DNA from: Paenibacillus auburnensis
GTDB lineage: Bacteria; Bacillota; Bacilli; Paenibacillales; Paenibacillaceae
Direction of reading: 5' to 3'
NCBI RefSeq assembly: GCF_927798115.1
Contig: NZ_CAKMMG010000001.1
Location: forward strand, 2,541,399 to 2,605,398
DNA length: 64,000 bases
Part shown: positions 33,816 through 44,200 of the stretch, in pieces
Numbering within the stretch: position 1 is the stretch's first letter
Layout of the letters: every line of letters starts with the position of its first letter
The notes under the pieces: model-generated
Database searches by the model: none
The model's input: only the letters and a program-made list of their open reading frames with translations
Told to the model about the DNA's origin: nothing
Program-made: the position numbers and the translations under genes

Positions 33816-36209
33816 CTATAAAATGACCTCAACCTTGACGGATGAGCGTCCGGGATAAGCAGGCAGAATGTTGCCCTCTACCGGTTCACCGTCGACAGTG
33901 ATTTCCCGGACACCTTTGGAGACCCTGCTGGCATTCGTAACGGTGATATCATACACACAGCCCCGGAAGCGCCGCTTCACCGTAAAACCTTCCCATCCAG
34001 CGGGAATACAGGGGTCGATGGACAGGCCTTCGAGCACCGGCTTTACACCCAGGATATATTGGGTAACAGCAACATACATCCAGGCAGCCGTACCGGTTAA
34101 CCAGGAGACATTGGCGAGACCGAATTTGTCAGACTCCGGCCCGAACAGGTTGGAGGCATAGACGTATGGCTCTGCTTTGTAGCGCCACAAGCCCGCCTTA
34201 TCCATGGCCACATTCGGCAGCAGCTGGCGGTAATATTTGTAGGCCAGATCTCCCCGGCCAAGCATGCATTCCGCGATAATGGCCCAGGTGTTGGCATGGC
34301 AGAATACCGCCCCGTTCTCCCCTGTGCCCTTGTTGTAATTGGTCAAAGGGTCGGCAGGGTCGGGAAAGCTGGTGATGGAGGGGTGAATTTTTTTGATGCC
34401 AAGCTCCGTGTCCAGCATTTCATGCACGCTGTCCATGGCCTGCAGCCCCTTCTCTGGGTCCGCCATACCTGACATGGTCGCCCAGGTCTGGGCGTTGAGC
34501 CAGATTTTGGCCTCGTCATGTTCGTCACTGCCGAGGAACCGTCCGTCATCCATGATGGCCCGCCGGAACCAGCGTCCATCCCAGCCGATGCTGTTGACGA
34601 GCTTACGCTGACTCTCATACATGGCTTCATACCGGGCGGAATCCTCCGGATGGCCGCCAGCTGCGGCAAGATCAACCATCCGCAGCAGTACCGTTCCAAG
34701 CTGCATCGACGTCCAGATACTTTCTCCCCGCCCTTCCCGGCATACCCGGAACAGCTGATCGTTCCAGTCCGAGCGCAGCATCAGCGGGAAGCCGCGTGAG
34801 CCGAGCTGGGACGCGGTGAAATCAACCGCAGCCTTCAAATGCTCATATACCGTCCCCTCGCCGCCGTCATAGTAAGGTACAAGGGTCTTCAAAAAAGCAG
34901 CATCCCCGGTTTCTGCCAGCAAATCCCATGCCGCCAGTGCAGTCCACAAATGATCATCAGAATGGATGCTCGTTACCGGCTCCCAGCCTTCGTTCGGAAA
35001 GAAGTAATGGTTCACATGCCCGTCCTTATACTGCTGTCCGAGCAGGAGCTTCAGCTTGTCAAAGGCGAGTTCCGTGTCAAAGGGCACCACCGCCAAAATA
35101 TCCTGTGCCGTGTCCCGGTAGCCGACCCCGCGGAACGTGCCGGTGGCATAAAATGAAATGTTGCGTGAGAACAGAAAGTTGCGGTGCGCCTGATACGGAT
35201 TCCAGATGTTGATCATCCGCTCGGCATCTTTATCCGGCAGCCGGCTCTCCCAGGCGCCAAGGTAGCTGGACCAGTTCTCTTTAAGCGCCAGGTAAGAGGA
35301 TTCTACGAATCCCGGCTCCCTGGAGCGGGCTATTGCCCGCGCAACCTCATCCTCGTCCGCTGCAGTGCCAAGAAATACATTGATCGTGCGGCTCTCGCCC
35401 GGCTGCAGTGTAAGGTTGAACTGCAGCGCACCGCACGGGTCGCCGCCCATTAGTGTCGATCCGGTGCAGCCGCCGTTCTCAATCGCCGACGGATTAGATT
35501 CACTGCGGTAGCTGCCGATAAATTCCTCGCGGTCACCGTCATAGCCGGCTAGCGGCGTATCCGATGCCAGATAAACAAGCGGCGTCTCCTCCGGCTTCGG
35601 CTGATTTTCGACCCCGTATCGGTACACCAGTCCCTCCGCTTCATGATATTGCACCGAAACCTGATGTTTGTTGTAGCACTGCCACTGCAGCTCACGCATA
35701 AATTCCATCATGCCAAACTCGGCGTAAGCGTAGACCTTCAGTTCTTGCGGTGCACTGCCCTGATTGGTCAGGGTCAGATTCCAGATCAGCGAATTCTCAT
35801 AGGGCCCGATAAAATACACCGTTTGCGCCGCTATATCGCCCTGACTTGCCTCGAAGCGTGTATAACCCATGCCGTGCGCACTCTTCCACACTTCCGGTTT
35901 CTCTAAAGCGGGTTCGCTGGTCGGGCACCAGTAACGGCCTGTATCCGCATTCTGCACATAAATATACGGGCCTGAGCGGTCCATGGGCAGATGGAAGAAA
36001 CGGTAGCGCGTAATCCGCCAGATCTGGGGCGACTTGTAAAAAGCTACACCGCCGCCCGCATGCGACATCATGGTGTGGAAGGTACCGTTCGACAGGTAAT
36101 TCATCCACGGTGTCGGCATATCATGCCGTTTAAATTCCACCTCCTTCTCTTCGTCCCTGAAGGTATAGTAATCTTTCGGATCGGTATATTTGATCAGTTC
36201 GCCTTTCAC
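33816..36209 (-). CDS. GH94-family glycoside phosphorylase
   Basis: A 797-residue protein of the cellobiose/chitobiose phosphorylase type: N-terminal beta-sandwich, linker helices, (alpha/alpha)6 barrel, C-terminal beta layer. The general-acid Asp lies in RSDWNDQL, matching the ADWNDCL motif of cellobiose phosphorylase. Other family blocks: GVGYRDTAQDI, NEGWEPVTSIHSDDHLW, TGENGAVFCHANTW and LTGTAAWMY. It splits a beta-linked disaccharide with phosphate, giving a sugar 1-phosphate. Length is near that of chitobiose and cellobiose phosphorylases (about 800), but specificity is not readable; cellobionate- or glucuronate-ended disaccharides are possible given the nearby GH88. GTG start with AAAGGAG. 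Confidence 0.9.
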   Translation of the reverse strand: MKGELIKYTDPKDYYTFRDEEKEVEFKRHDMPTPWMNYLSNGTFHTMMSHAGGGVAFYKSPQIWRITRYRFFHLPMDRSGPYIYVQNADTGRYWCPTSEPALEKPEVWKSAHGMGYTRFEASQGDIAAQTVYFIGPYENSLIWNLTLTNQGSAPQELKVYAYAEFGMMEFMRELQWQCYNKHQVSVQYHEAEGLVYRYGVENQPKPEETPLVYLASDTPLAGYDGDREEFIGSYRSESNPSAIENGGCTGSTLMGGDPCGALQFNLTLQPGESRTINVFLGTAADEDEVARAIARSREPGFVESSYLALKENWSSYLGAWESRLPDKDAERMINIWNPYQAHRNFLFSRNISFYATGTFRGVGYRDTAQDILAVVPFDTELAFDKLKLLLGQQYKDGHVNHYFFPNEGWEPVTSIHSDDHLWTALAAWDLLAETGDAAFLKTLVPYYDGGEGTVYEHLKAAVDFTASQLGSRGFPLMLRSDWNDQLFRVCREGRGESIWTSMQLGTVLLRMVDLAAAGGHPEDSARYEAMYESQRKLVNSIGWDGRWFRRAIMDDGRFLGSDEHDEAKIWLNAQTWATMSGMADPEKGLQAMDSVHEMLDTELGIKKIHPSITSFPDPADPLTNYNKGTGENGAVFCHANTWAIIAECMLGRGDLAYKYYRQLLPNVAMDKAGLWRYKAEPYVYASNLFGPESDKFGLANVSWLTGTAAWMYVAVTQYILGVKPVLEGLSIDPCIPAGWEGFTVKRRFRGCVYDITVTNASRVSKGVREITVDGEPVEGNILPAYPGRSSVKVEVIL

Positions 36210-36242
36210 TGGGCTTCAGCTCCTTTGTAAGATGGTAAAGGC

Positions 36243-39200
36243 TTATTTCGGCTCGACCTCATCCAGGGTTAGACGGTATTCCAGACCCTTCATATAGGTA
36301 CCGTCTTCGTTCAGAAAGGTCAGTCCGAACGTCAGGTCTCCGCCTGTTCCGTGTACAATGGCAATCAGCCGGTTGAGACCGGTCTGCAGGGTAAGCTCCC
36401 GTTCCGGTTCTGCCACAAGGGCACCGTTCAGATAAATCTCATAGGCAACTTCTGTGCTGATGCGCAGGCGCCCCCGGTGAAGCTGCCCGGCAGCCCCCTC
36501 TTCATCCGGAGCCTGGACGAAGCAGCTCAGAAACCAGGGGACACAGCCTGCATCCGCAATACGTAATGTCCCCTCGCCGGAACGCCGCTCTTTCTTCTGC
36601 ATCCAGCCGTACAGGCCTTCCCCCAGATTATTCAAAGAAAATGCCGGATCGGTATAATAAGCCTTCATCTCACCATAATCGACATGGGACGGACAAGGCA
36701 GCGCCATCATCGTTTCTACGGCCCACTCCCCGTCCCCTTTCTCGCTGTCCAATAGACCGTCATCAAACGACGCACCCAGATTGGCCAGCAAGCGGGTATA
36801 CAGGCGAAGCGCCTTCTCACTCTCCGGGTCTGTTAACAGCTGGGAGCAGAACACCGAACCTGCGCCGGTCTTCGCTTCGGCCAGAAAGACTCCAGAGGGG
36901 CGGGCGTTTCTGCGGTTCAGCTCCACCAGTGCCAGACGGCTGTATTCTGCCGTGTAGCCATGGACGAAATAATCCTTCCAGGCCGTCCCTTCAATACTCG
37001 TACAGAGCACATCTGCGCCTTGGATCTCCAAGCTGTCCGCTGCCAGCACGTGGTTCTTAACCTCCCGCGGCGACAGAAACACCTTGTCGAACCCGAACAG
37101 GTCGACAGGGCTGAAGCCCTGCACGGCGGCGTGGTCATAGTCCGCCGCCAAGTGATACGTCTCGTGCGGTACCACGCGCACGGGACGGTCCAGCAGGCGG
37201 GCAAGCGCCGCCTGCTGGCGTTCCTCCGCCGGCAGGAGCAGCACCTGCCCGCCGGCTTCGGCATGACGCCGGAGCGCCTTCGCGGCTCCCGGCGTCTCCA
37301 GCATGCAGGCTTCGGCCACGATCAGGCCGAAGTCCTGCAGCCCGGCGCGCGCGGCAATGCCCGGCGCGCTGGTCAAATCCGGCGCTGCTGGATCCAGCGC
37401 CGTGTACCGCAGCCGCAGCTCCGCAAGGAAAGCTGCGGCCTGCCCGCCGCGGCGCACCAGCGCTGCCGCGGGCCGGGCCTTAGCCCCGGCGTGCTCCGCA
37501 CCGCCGGCGTAGGCCAGCAGGTTCCGCAGCAGCAGGCAGGCCTGCGGAACCTGCTCCAGACTGGCCATCAGCTCCAGCTGATTGGCCAGGAACATGCCCT
37601 CTCCGCTGCGGTACTCCAGCAGCGGAGACCACAGATCGCCGCCGTCTCCGAAATCGCCGGAGCTGCACTCCAGCAGCAGGTTGAAATCACCTGCCGCCGG
37701 CTTCTCGAAAGCGGCATGGATGATCGGCTCCGGCCCCTCTTCATGCAGCTTCTCCTGCCAGAACATCAGGTCCCTGTCGCCAAGCCCCTCCAGTACCGGA
37801 TGCCGGTAGCTGCCGGCATGGGCGCGGAGGAAGGGCCGCCGCGAGAGCGTCAGCTTGCCCAGCGACAGCTGGTTCTGCTCCAGCAGCAGCAGCCGGCCCC
37901 CCCGCGCCACAAATGCCTTCAGCAGCGCCTCCAGTGTGCCGTCACCATCCTCCGCCCGGCTGCCGACAATGAGCAGAACATCGGTTGCCAGTTCAGCTAT
38001 CCGGGTACGGTCTATCCTTTCACAGCCTGGAACAAGCCGGCGGATCAGTACGAAATCGCGGTCAGCTCCCCAATAGGCCGACCGCTGCTGTACGTTCACT
38101 GGCCGGTTCAGCAGACTTGCCGGTATAAGCCTGTAGTCCAGGCGCAGCTCATGCACCTGCCGCCCGCTGTGGAATAGCTGCGCTGTCAGCACCGCCTGCC
38201 CGCTGTCAGCCGCGGAGGCCGGCATCCATTCCAGTTGAATAATCTGATGCTTGGCAGGAGGTTGAATGAATTCGAAGCTTTGCCTGTGCACGGTCTTTCC
38301 GCCCTGCCGGATAACGAATTCTGCCCTGACTTGCTGCACAGACAGCGTGTCGTTATATACGTCGAAACTGCGGGCAACCGGCTTATCGTCATAGAAGCAG
38401 CTGTTGTATTCGGCAGCGATGATCGTTGCCGGCTTGAACGCCTCTGCCATTATGGCAAAGGCCGGATTAGGGGAGTACAGCGGATACTCCTCCGGCAGCA
38501 TTCCGTTGTTGATCGACAGCGAATAAGACGGAATGACCCTCGGCTTCACTCCGGCGGTGTCCGTGTCCAAAGGCGGCAGGACAATGTCCCGCTCCGGCAT
38601 CGCCTGCATGAAATAATGGGCGAAATTAAAGGTGGAAATGCCGGATACCCCCTGCCGCCTGGCGTGTTCCACAAACAGCCGCTCCTTCAGCGCCAGCCCT
38701 GCTGTGCTTTCATCCGTACCGCGGTAAACCTGCAGCCCGGTGTACATGCTACTGTTCTGCGGACAAATATACCACCAGCCGCCGTGTTCCCCGAACGTCA
38801 GCGGAACCGTACGGTCCCACTGGCTGATCGTACCGTCGATATTATAATGGCGGCTTTCCACTTCGGTATGTTCCTTCGGCAGCAGACGGTTGTCCCCTTC
38901 GGCAATAATCGCGCGGGTAGGATCAAGCCTGCGGATCTCGGCCATCAGGCCGGGCATATGCACTTTGAAGCCGTCCCGTCCGTCCACCCAGCGCATTTCG
39001 TTCTGCAGGCTCCAGAGAATGACAGACGGATGGTTTTTGTCGCGCTGCACCAGCCGCCGCACATGCTGCCGGCAGTTCTCCACATAAGCGGGATGGTCGG
39101 CCGACATCGATTTGCCTGAGCCGTAAATCGCTGTTTCATCGATTAGGAGCATACCTTCTTCATCAGCGATGCGCAGATAATCGGCAGGGTAGGGCTCGGC

Positions 39201-40355
39201 ATGCAGCCGGATACTGTTGATACCAACCGCGCGGCAGATGCGGTACCAGTTGCGGATGTAGGCCTCCGTCATCTGCAGTCCGCCCTGAAAATGCCAGGAG
39301 TCACCGCGCAGATTAACCGGGATGCCGTTCAATATGAACTGCGGGCCATCACACCAGAATTCGCGGAAGCCGAATACTACAGCACGCCGGTCGATAACCT
39401 CCCCGTCTTCCAGCAGCTCCAGCACCGCACTGTACAGAAACGGTTCATCCGGGCTCCACAGCCTGGCGCTGCTCCAATCCAAATGGAAGGAAGCCCCGTA
39501 TACTTCCCCGCCCTTGGTGTTCTCACACAGTCTAAGCTTCTCCGCTGCAGAAGCATCGAGGTGTTCGGCTGCGCACTCCGCAGACAGTACCGGACTGGAT
39601 TCAGCATCTACTCTATGATGTTCCGCCCCTGGCCCCTCCACAGACTGCTCAAGCACGCCTTTTTCCCATATGCTCAGCTTTACCGTAAGCGGGCCGCGGA
39701 CTGCTACTGTGTCTGTCCCGGCAGCAACCGCCTGTACCCCGATCCGCCCTTCCCTGACGGAGGTCCGGATCGTTACGTCCTCCAGCGCCAGCAGGGGGTA
39801 ACCCTCCAGATACACGTCCTGCCAGATCCCCCGGCTGATTCTGCCATACCAGGAGCCCATCAGCCCGGTGATTTTGGACATGCCGTCCGGAAGGACTACA
39901 GTGTCAAATCCTCCGCAAATCACGTGGAGCTGATGCTCCTGCCCCTGCTTGACTATGGATGTAATGTCGAGTCTTAGCGGCAGATACCCGTCCTCCCAGA
40001 CGCCAACCTCCTGCCGGTCCACATAAATGACGGCCTTCTGCATAATACCGTCCAGCCGCAGCACAATCCGCTGCCCGGCCATACTCTCCGGGACACGGAA
40101 GCTCCGGTGCAGAACACCCGCTTCAGCGGCATCCCACTCCTGCGGATAACCGTGCAGGTCAAACGGAGCATACGCATACTCGGGGATTTTGCCGAAGCTT
40201 TTGCCATTCGGCAGCGGATAGGTTCTCCTCCAGCTGGAGGGGACCTGTACCTTGCGGGCTTCATATATTATTCTTTCGGGTAGCCTCCGGCACTCTGGCT
40301 GATCATACAGGGGCATGAAATCCCATTCCCCGTTTAGACATAACAAATTACGCAT
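36243..40355 (-). CDS. Very long GH2-family glycoside hydrolase
   Basis: A 1370-residue GH2 enzyme. The N-terminal sugar-binding domain starts NLLCLNGEWDF, then an immunoglobulin-like domain, then a TIM barrel with acid/base Glu in WSLQNEMRW and nucleophile Glu in LTFGEHGGWW. GH2 proteins are usually 600-1050 residues; about 650 extra residues follow, with two flavodoxin/glutaminase-like segments (DVLLIVGS...GGRLLLLEQ and GLIVAEAC...GGQVLLLPAEE) and a C-terminal beta-domain. The ATG at 40355 overlaps the stop of the upstream gene (ATGCGTAA), suggesting coupling; a TTG at 40394 lacks a ribosome site. No signal peptide. Substrate (galactoside, glucuronide or other) unresolved. The 37.1-37.6 kb part is much more GC-rich than the rest. 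Confidence 0.9.
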   Translation of the reverse strand: MRNLLCLNGEWDFMPLYDQPECRRLPERIIYEARKVQVPSSWRRTYPLPNGKSFGKIPEYAYAPFDLHGYPQEWDAAEAGVLHRSFRVPESMAGQRIVLRLDGIMQKAVIYVDRQEVGVWEDGYLPLRLDITSIVKQGQEHQLHVICGGFDTVVLPDGMSKITGLMGSWYGRISRGIWQDVYLEGYPLLALEDVTIRTSVREGRIGVQAVAAGTDTVAVRGPLTVKLSIWEKGVLEQSVEGPGAEHHRVDAESSPVLSAECAAEHLDASAAEKLRLCENTKGGEVYGASFHLDWSSARLWSPDEPFLYSAVLELLEDGEVIDRRAVVFGFREFWCDGPQFILNGIPVNLRGDSWHFQGGLQMTEAYIRNWYRICRAVGINSIRLHAEPYPADYLRIADEEGMLLIDETAIYGSGKSMSADHPAYVENCRQHVRRLVQRDKNHPSVILWSLQNEMRWVDGRDGFKVHMPGLMAEIRRLDPTRAIIAEGDNRLLPKEHTEVESRHYNIDGTISQWDRTVPLTFGEHGGWWYICPQNSSMYTGLQVYRGTDESTAGLALKERLFVEHARRQGVSGISTFNFAHYFMQAMPERDIVLPPLDTDTAGVKPRVIPSYSLSINNGMLPEEYPLYSPNPAFAIMAEAFKPATIIAAEYNSCFYDDKPVARSFDVYNDTLSVQQVRAEFVIRQGGKTVHRQSFEFIQPPAKHQIIQLEWMPASAADSGQAVLTAQLFHSGRQVHELRLDYRLIPASLLNRPVNVQQRSAYWGADRDFVLIRRLVPGCERIDRTRIAELATDVLLIVGSRAEDGDGTLEALLKAFVARGGRLLLLEQNQLSLGKLTLSRRPFLRAHAGSYRHPVLEGLGDRDLMFWQEKLHEEGPEPIIHAAFEKPAAGDFNLLLECSSGDFGDGGDLWSPLLEYRSGEGMFLANQLELMASLEQVPQACLLLRNLLAYAGGAEHAGAKARPAAALVRRGGQAAAFLAELRLRYTALDPAAPDLTSAPGIAARAGLQDFGLIVAEACMLETPGAAKALRRHAEAGGQVLLLPAEERQQAALARLLDRPVRVVPHETYHLAADYDHAAVQGFSPVDLFGFDKVFLSPREVKNHVLAADSLEIQGADVLCTSIEGTAWKDYFVHGYTAEYSRLALVELNRRNARPSGVFLAEAKTGAGSVFCSQLLTDPESEKALRLYTRLLANLGASFDDGLLDSEKGDGEWAVETMMALPCPSHVDYGEMKAYYTDPAFSLNNLGEGLYGWMQKKERRSGEGTLRIADAGCVPWFLSCFVQAPDEEGAAGQLHRGRLRISTEVAYEIYLNGALVAEPERELTLQTGLNRLIAIVHGTGGDLTFGLTFLNEDGTYMKGLEYRLTLDEVEPK

Positions 40356-41028
40356 CTCTTGTTCCCAGCTTTCCGGCAAAGGAGCGGACTTCAAGAACCA
40401 GCATAAGCGGTTGCCACAACTCCTGGCCCGCAGGCGCTCCCTCCCATTTGATAAAATGCGGCTCCATCACTTCAGCCCAGTTGTCCGGACGCAGTGATGT
40501 CTTTAGTTTTCCTTCATAGGGGGCAGGCTCCCGGGTAGCCGGCTGCTCCGCATAAAAAAACAGCACATTCTCATGCAGGCCGATGATGCCGTATTTATCG
40601 CCGTCCCCGGGCCGTTCCTCCTGGTATTGATAGTGGTAGTAAACGTAGCTGGCAGCCTCTTCCGGCTTCAGGATCGCAAGCCGTCCGTAAGGTTTGCCTT
40701 CAGGACTGCGGCGCTCCCAGTGCTGCGCAGAAACAGGATGCTGATAATGAAAAATATCTGTCAGCGGCGCCCAGCGGCGTCCCCTTTCCCCTCCGGGCCA
40801 AACCGTAAGCTGCTCCGAGGCTCCAGGCAGTAAAGTTTCCGGCGGAACCGGTGATTCCGCACATTCATAATAAAGAAACAGCTGGCCGCTGCAGGCAAAC
40901 AGGCTCAAATGGTCTACATTCAGCCGCTCCATGGCTTCAGTGAGCGGAACTGAGATCTCCCGGCTCCGGAAAAAAGCAGCCGCTTTCCGGCCTTCCGGCC
41001 ACTCTGCCCTGTATAAACAGCGCTTCAT
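40348..41028 (-). CDS. Unknown protein with internal repeat, possibly mutarotase-like
   Basis: A 226-residue cytoplasmic protein. Two halves look related: an N-terminal unit (RCLYRAEWPEGRKAAAFF ... DHLSLFACSGQLFLYYE) and a C-terminal unit (GRLAILKPEEAASYVYYHY ... KYGIIGLHENVLFFYAE). The pattern of a basic strand, helix and a strand rich in Leu/Phe recalls the dimeric alpha/beta-barrel of L-rhamnose mutarotase, here as a fused pair; this is inference. AAGGAGG precedes the ATG by 5 bases. It is translationally coupled to the giant GH2 gene, so probably acts on the same sugar. Confidence 0.7.
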   Translation of the reverse strand: MKRCLYRAEWPEGRKAAAFFRSREISVPLTEAMERLNVDHLSLFACSGQLFLYYECAESPVPPETLLPGASEQLTVWPGGERGRRWAPLTDIFHYQHPVSAQHWERRSPEGKPYGRLAILKPEEAASYVYYHYQYQEERPGDGDKYGIIGLHENVLFFYAEQPATREPAPYEGKLKTSLRPDNWAEVMEPHFIKWEGAPAGQELWQPLMLVLEVRSFAGKLGTRDA

Positions 41029-41087
41029 GCCGCACCTCCTTATTGTGTGGTTTACTCTCATGTTACCGCATACAATCTGCCCCTGCC

Positions 41088-41116
41088 TTGACGATGGTGA
41101 CCTTGTTTAGCATGAT
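41088..41116 (+). promoter_or_regulatory. Sigma-A-like promoter, near copy of the one at 52303
   Basis: TTGACG, 17-base spacer, CATGAT on the plus strand, followed after 6 bases by an ATG. Over 41085-41125 it matches 52300-52340 at 32 of 41 positions. The ATG opens only a 21-codon frame (41123-41188). It points towards a convergent gene. Confidence 0.5.
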
Positions 41117-41196
41117 AACGACATGCGCCTGCAACTCATTTTTGCCAGGCTATTCCTTAACTTCTTTCGGGGCATCCCCACGCCGTAAACCGCAAA

Positions 41197-41222
41197 AGCG
41201 CCCTCCCCGCAGGAAGAGCGCT
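41197..41222 (-). terminator. Terminator after the beta-helix protein gene
   Basis: On the minus strand AGCGCTCTTCC pairs with GGGAGGGCGCT around TGCG, followed by TTTTG. Sits 10 bases after the stop. Confidence 0.75.
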
Positions 41223-41231
41223 CACGAAGAT

Positions 41232-44200
41232 TTAAGGCATGACCGTGAAAGTAATGTCATCGAACAGCATATAGGCGAAGCCGCTGGTGTAGAAGCCGAC
41301 TTTACCGGAAGGTCGGTGGCCCGGATCGCTGCCGGACAGCCTTGGTGAACCGTCCACAAATACGGAGATATCGCCATTCTTGGCCGTTACCTTTACCGCA
41401 TACTCCGTGTCCGGCTGCAGGTCATGTCCCGGGAGGACAGTTTCGGTAAGCTTTTGCCAGGCTGTGTTATACAGGATCCAGGCCGAAGTTCCGTCTGCCC
41501 GGGTACGGTAACCGATCCGGGTGGAACCGGTGCTGTCCTGGCGGTCGAAGATGTACAGGATGCCATTATCAGGCATCACAGACGGTGTCTTTAGCACGAA
41601 ATCCAGCTGATAAGACGTAAAGCTGCGGTCGAGTAAAGCAGTCGCCCCGTTCAGAAGCTTATAGCGGCGGTTCCCGTCCGGATCTGCCGCGATGCTGCGG
41701 TTCGGGTCTACCGGCCAGCCGTTCCCCCCGTTCTCAAAGTCCGTCTCATGCATGATATTGGAGACCGTTATTGCAATGTCAGCTTTAATTAACGGATTTA
41801 CCGTTGACACGGCAGAAATGACGGTCTGCCCTTCGTATACGGCGCTAACTACACCCGTACTGTCCACCGTGGCCACTGCCGGGTTGGCCGACTGCCAGGT
41901 AACGCCCGTATCCGGTGTATCCGACGGATCGAAGGCCAGCTGCAATTGCCGCTGTTCCCCGGCGGCGAGACGCACGCTGCTCTCTGCCGGGATGATCCCG
42001 GCAAGCCCGTTAGTCAGTGCCTTGAACTGAATGTCATCGAACAGCATATGGCTGACATTGCTCACGTAGAAGCCGACTTTACCTTCCGCATTGTGTCCCG
42101 GATCATTGCCCTTCAGGCGAAAAGCTCCGTCCAGATAGACGCTGATATCACCGCCCTTAACGAGCATTTTGACCGCATATTCCGTATTTGGCTGCAGGTC
42201 GTGATGAGGGAGCTTCACTTCTTTCAGTACGGCCCACGCTGAATTGTAGAGCAGCCAGGCCGAGGTTCCGTCTGCCCGTGTCTTGTAGCCAATCCGGCTG
42301 GAGCCGCTGCCGGCCTGGCGGTCAAAAATATACAGGGTCACATTGTCCCCCATCGTTTCCGGGGTCTTCAGCTTGAAGCTCAGCTCATATTCGGAGAAGC
42401 CTTTAGGGCTAAGCGCCGAGGCTCCATTCAACACCTTGTACCAGCGGTTGCCGTCAAGCTTCACAATGCTGCGGTTCCCGTCCTGGACCCAGCCATTTGC
42501 TCCAGATTCGAAATCCGTGAAATCCATCACGCCGTCGCCTGCTTCTACCGTGACATTAACCGAAGCAGTCAGCAGCGGGTTTTCCGCCGATGCCACGGTG
42601 ATAACCGTGTTGCCGACCGTTTGGCCGGTGACTATACCTGCTCCATCCACAACCGCGATGGCGGGATCAGCTGAGGTGAAGGTCAGCGCGGGATTATCTG
42701 CGTTCCACGGAAGCACTGCCGTCTGCAGCTTTACCGTTTTCCAGCGGTCCACGGTAATTTCACTGTCATAAGCAACCACCCCTTGAATAGGGTAGCTGGC
42801 TGGTCCTGCCGTCGTGCCTGCTTTACCGGTTAGGCCGATTTCCGCGAATGGAATGTCAGGGAACCCAGGTATGGCATCGAATACTTCCGCATCCGGCCGG
42901 AGCGACAGGTCGCCACCCGCCAGGTTGGTGAAGCCCGGATCCTCCGTGGTCACCCAGTTATCTGCATACTGAACCAGCCCGAATTTGTCGTATGCCCCAT
43001 ATACATTGGTCGTTACACTGCGCGGAAGCGACGGATTATAGACAACATTCCCCTGAAACGTATTGGTGTCGGGATAATAGCGGTTCTCCGTGAAGAAATT
43101 CGCCAGCTCAGGGTATTTGGTCATATAAGGTGTTCCTGTGAAATTGTTGTTAGCCGCGAACAGCGCCTGCCACTTCGGCATGTAATTCAGCGGCACCTGA
43201 TCATCCGGCTCGTCGCCGAGAAACATATCCGCGTAGTCATAGGGAACCTTGCTGTCGATAAAAATATTGTTGCGGGTCAGAATATGTGCACCGCCGTTGT
43301 TTTTAATAGCCGAATTGCCCATTTTGTAAAAGATGTTTTCGTCTATGGTAAGTCCCATTGTGAAATTGTCGGGATATACCCCTTCCACTCCGGCTTTGGT
43401 TTCGCCGATGTTGTGAAAGTAGTTACGCCTGATGACCGTTCCCCGCTCCTGAGGCTGCTCACCCGCATTCATGTAGATGGCACCAAGGTCAGAGAAGGTT
43501 GTACATACATCGTAGATTTCGTTATACTCCACGACATGGTCGTTGCCGAAGATCAACACGCCGGGATGAGGCGCATCATGCAGCTCATTATGCGACATCC
43601 GGTTGCCGACACCTGACAGCAGAACTCCGGGGTTATAGGCTTTGTGATAGTAGGCAAAATCATGGATATGCGAATTTTCCACGGAATTATTCCCCGGCTG
43701 CAGCGTTGTTTTGTTGCCCCCCGCCAGCGTTACGGCAGTGCCGCCGATATGATGGATGTGGGTGCTGACGATGGCGTGGTCCGTACCCGGTGCCCCGTCG
43801 AAAATATTGTAATAAAACCGGCTCTGCGTATTGATCAGCACACCGCTGTTGGTGAAGTTACGGATTTCGCTGTTCAGGATCCGCATGTGACTTCCGCCCA
43901 TGAATACGGCTGCCGAATCGCGGCCGTTCTCCAGCACCAGCTCAGAGAAATCGATGTATGATGCATCCAGCGCGTTGATCATCGGTGTCTTCAGCATCGT
44001 CACTTCAATATCCGGGTCCGCTGCCGCGAACTCGGCGTTCGGCAGGAAATACAGCTTGCCGGCCTGGCGGTCGATGTAATATTCGCCGGGCATATCAATT
44101 TCCTCGAGTAGATTTTGCGCAAAATGAAAATCCGGATACCAGTTTTTGAAGAGGCCGCTCATTTCCCCGTAACGGAGCGTGATGCTTTTGGCGGCTGTAT

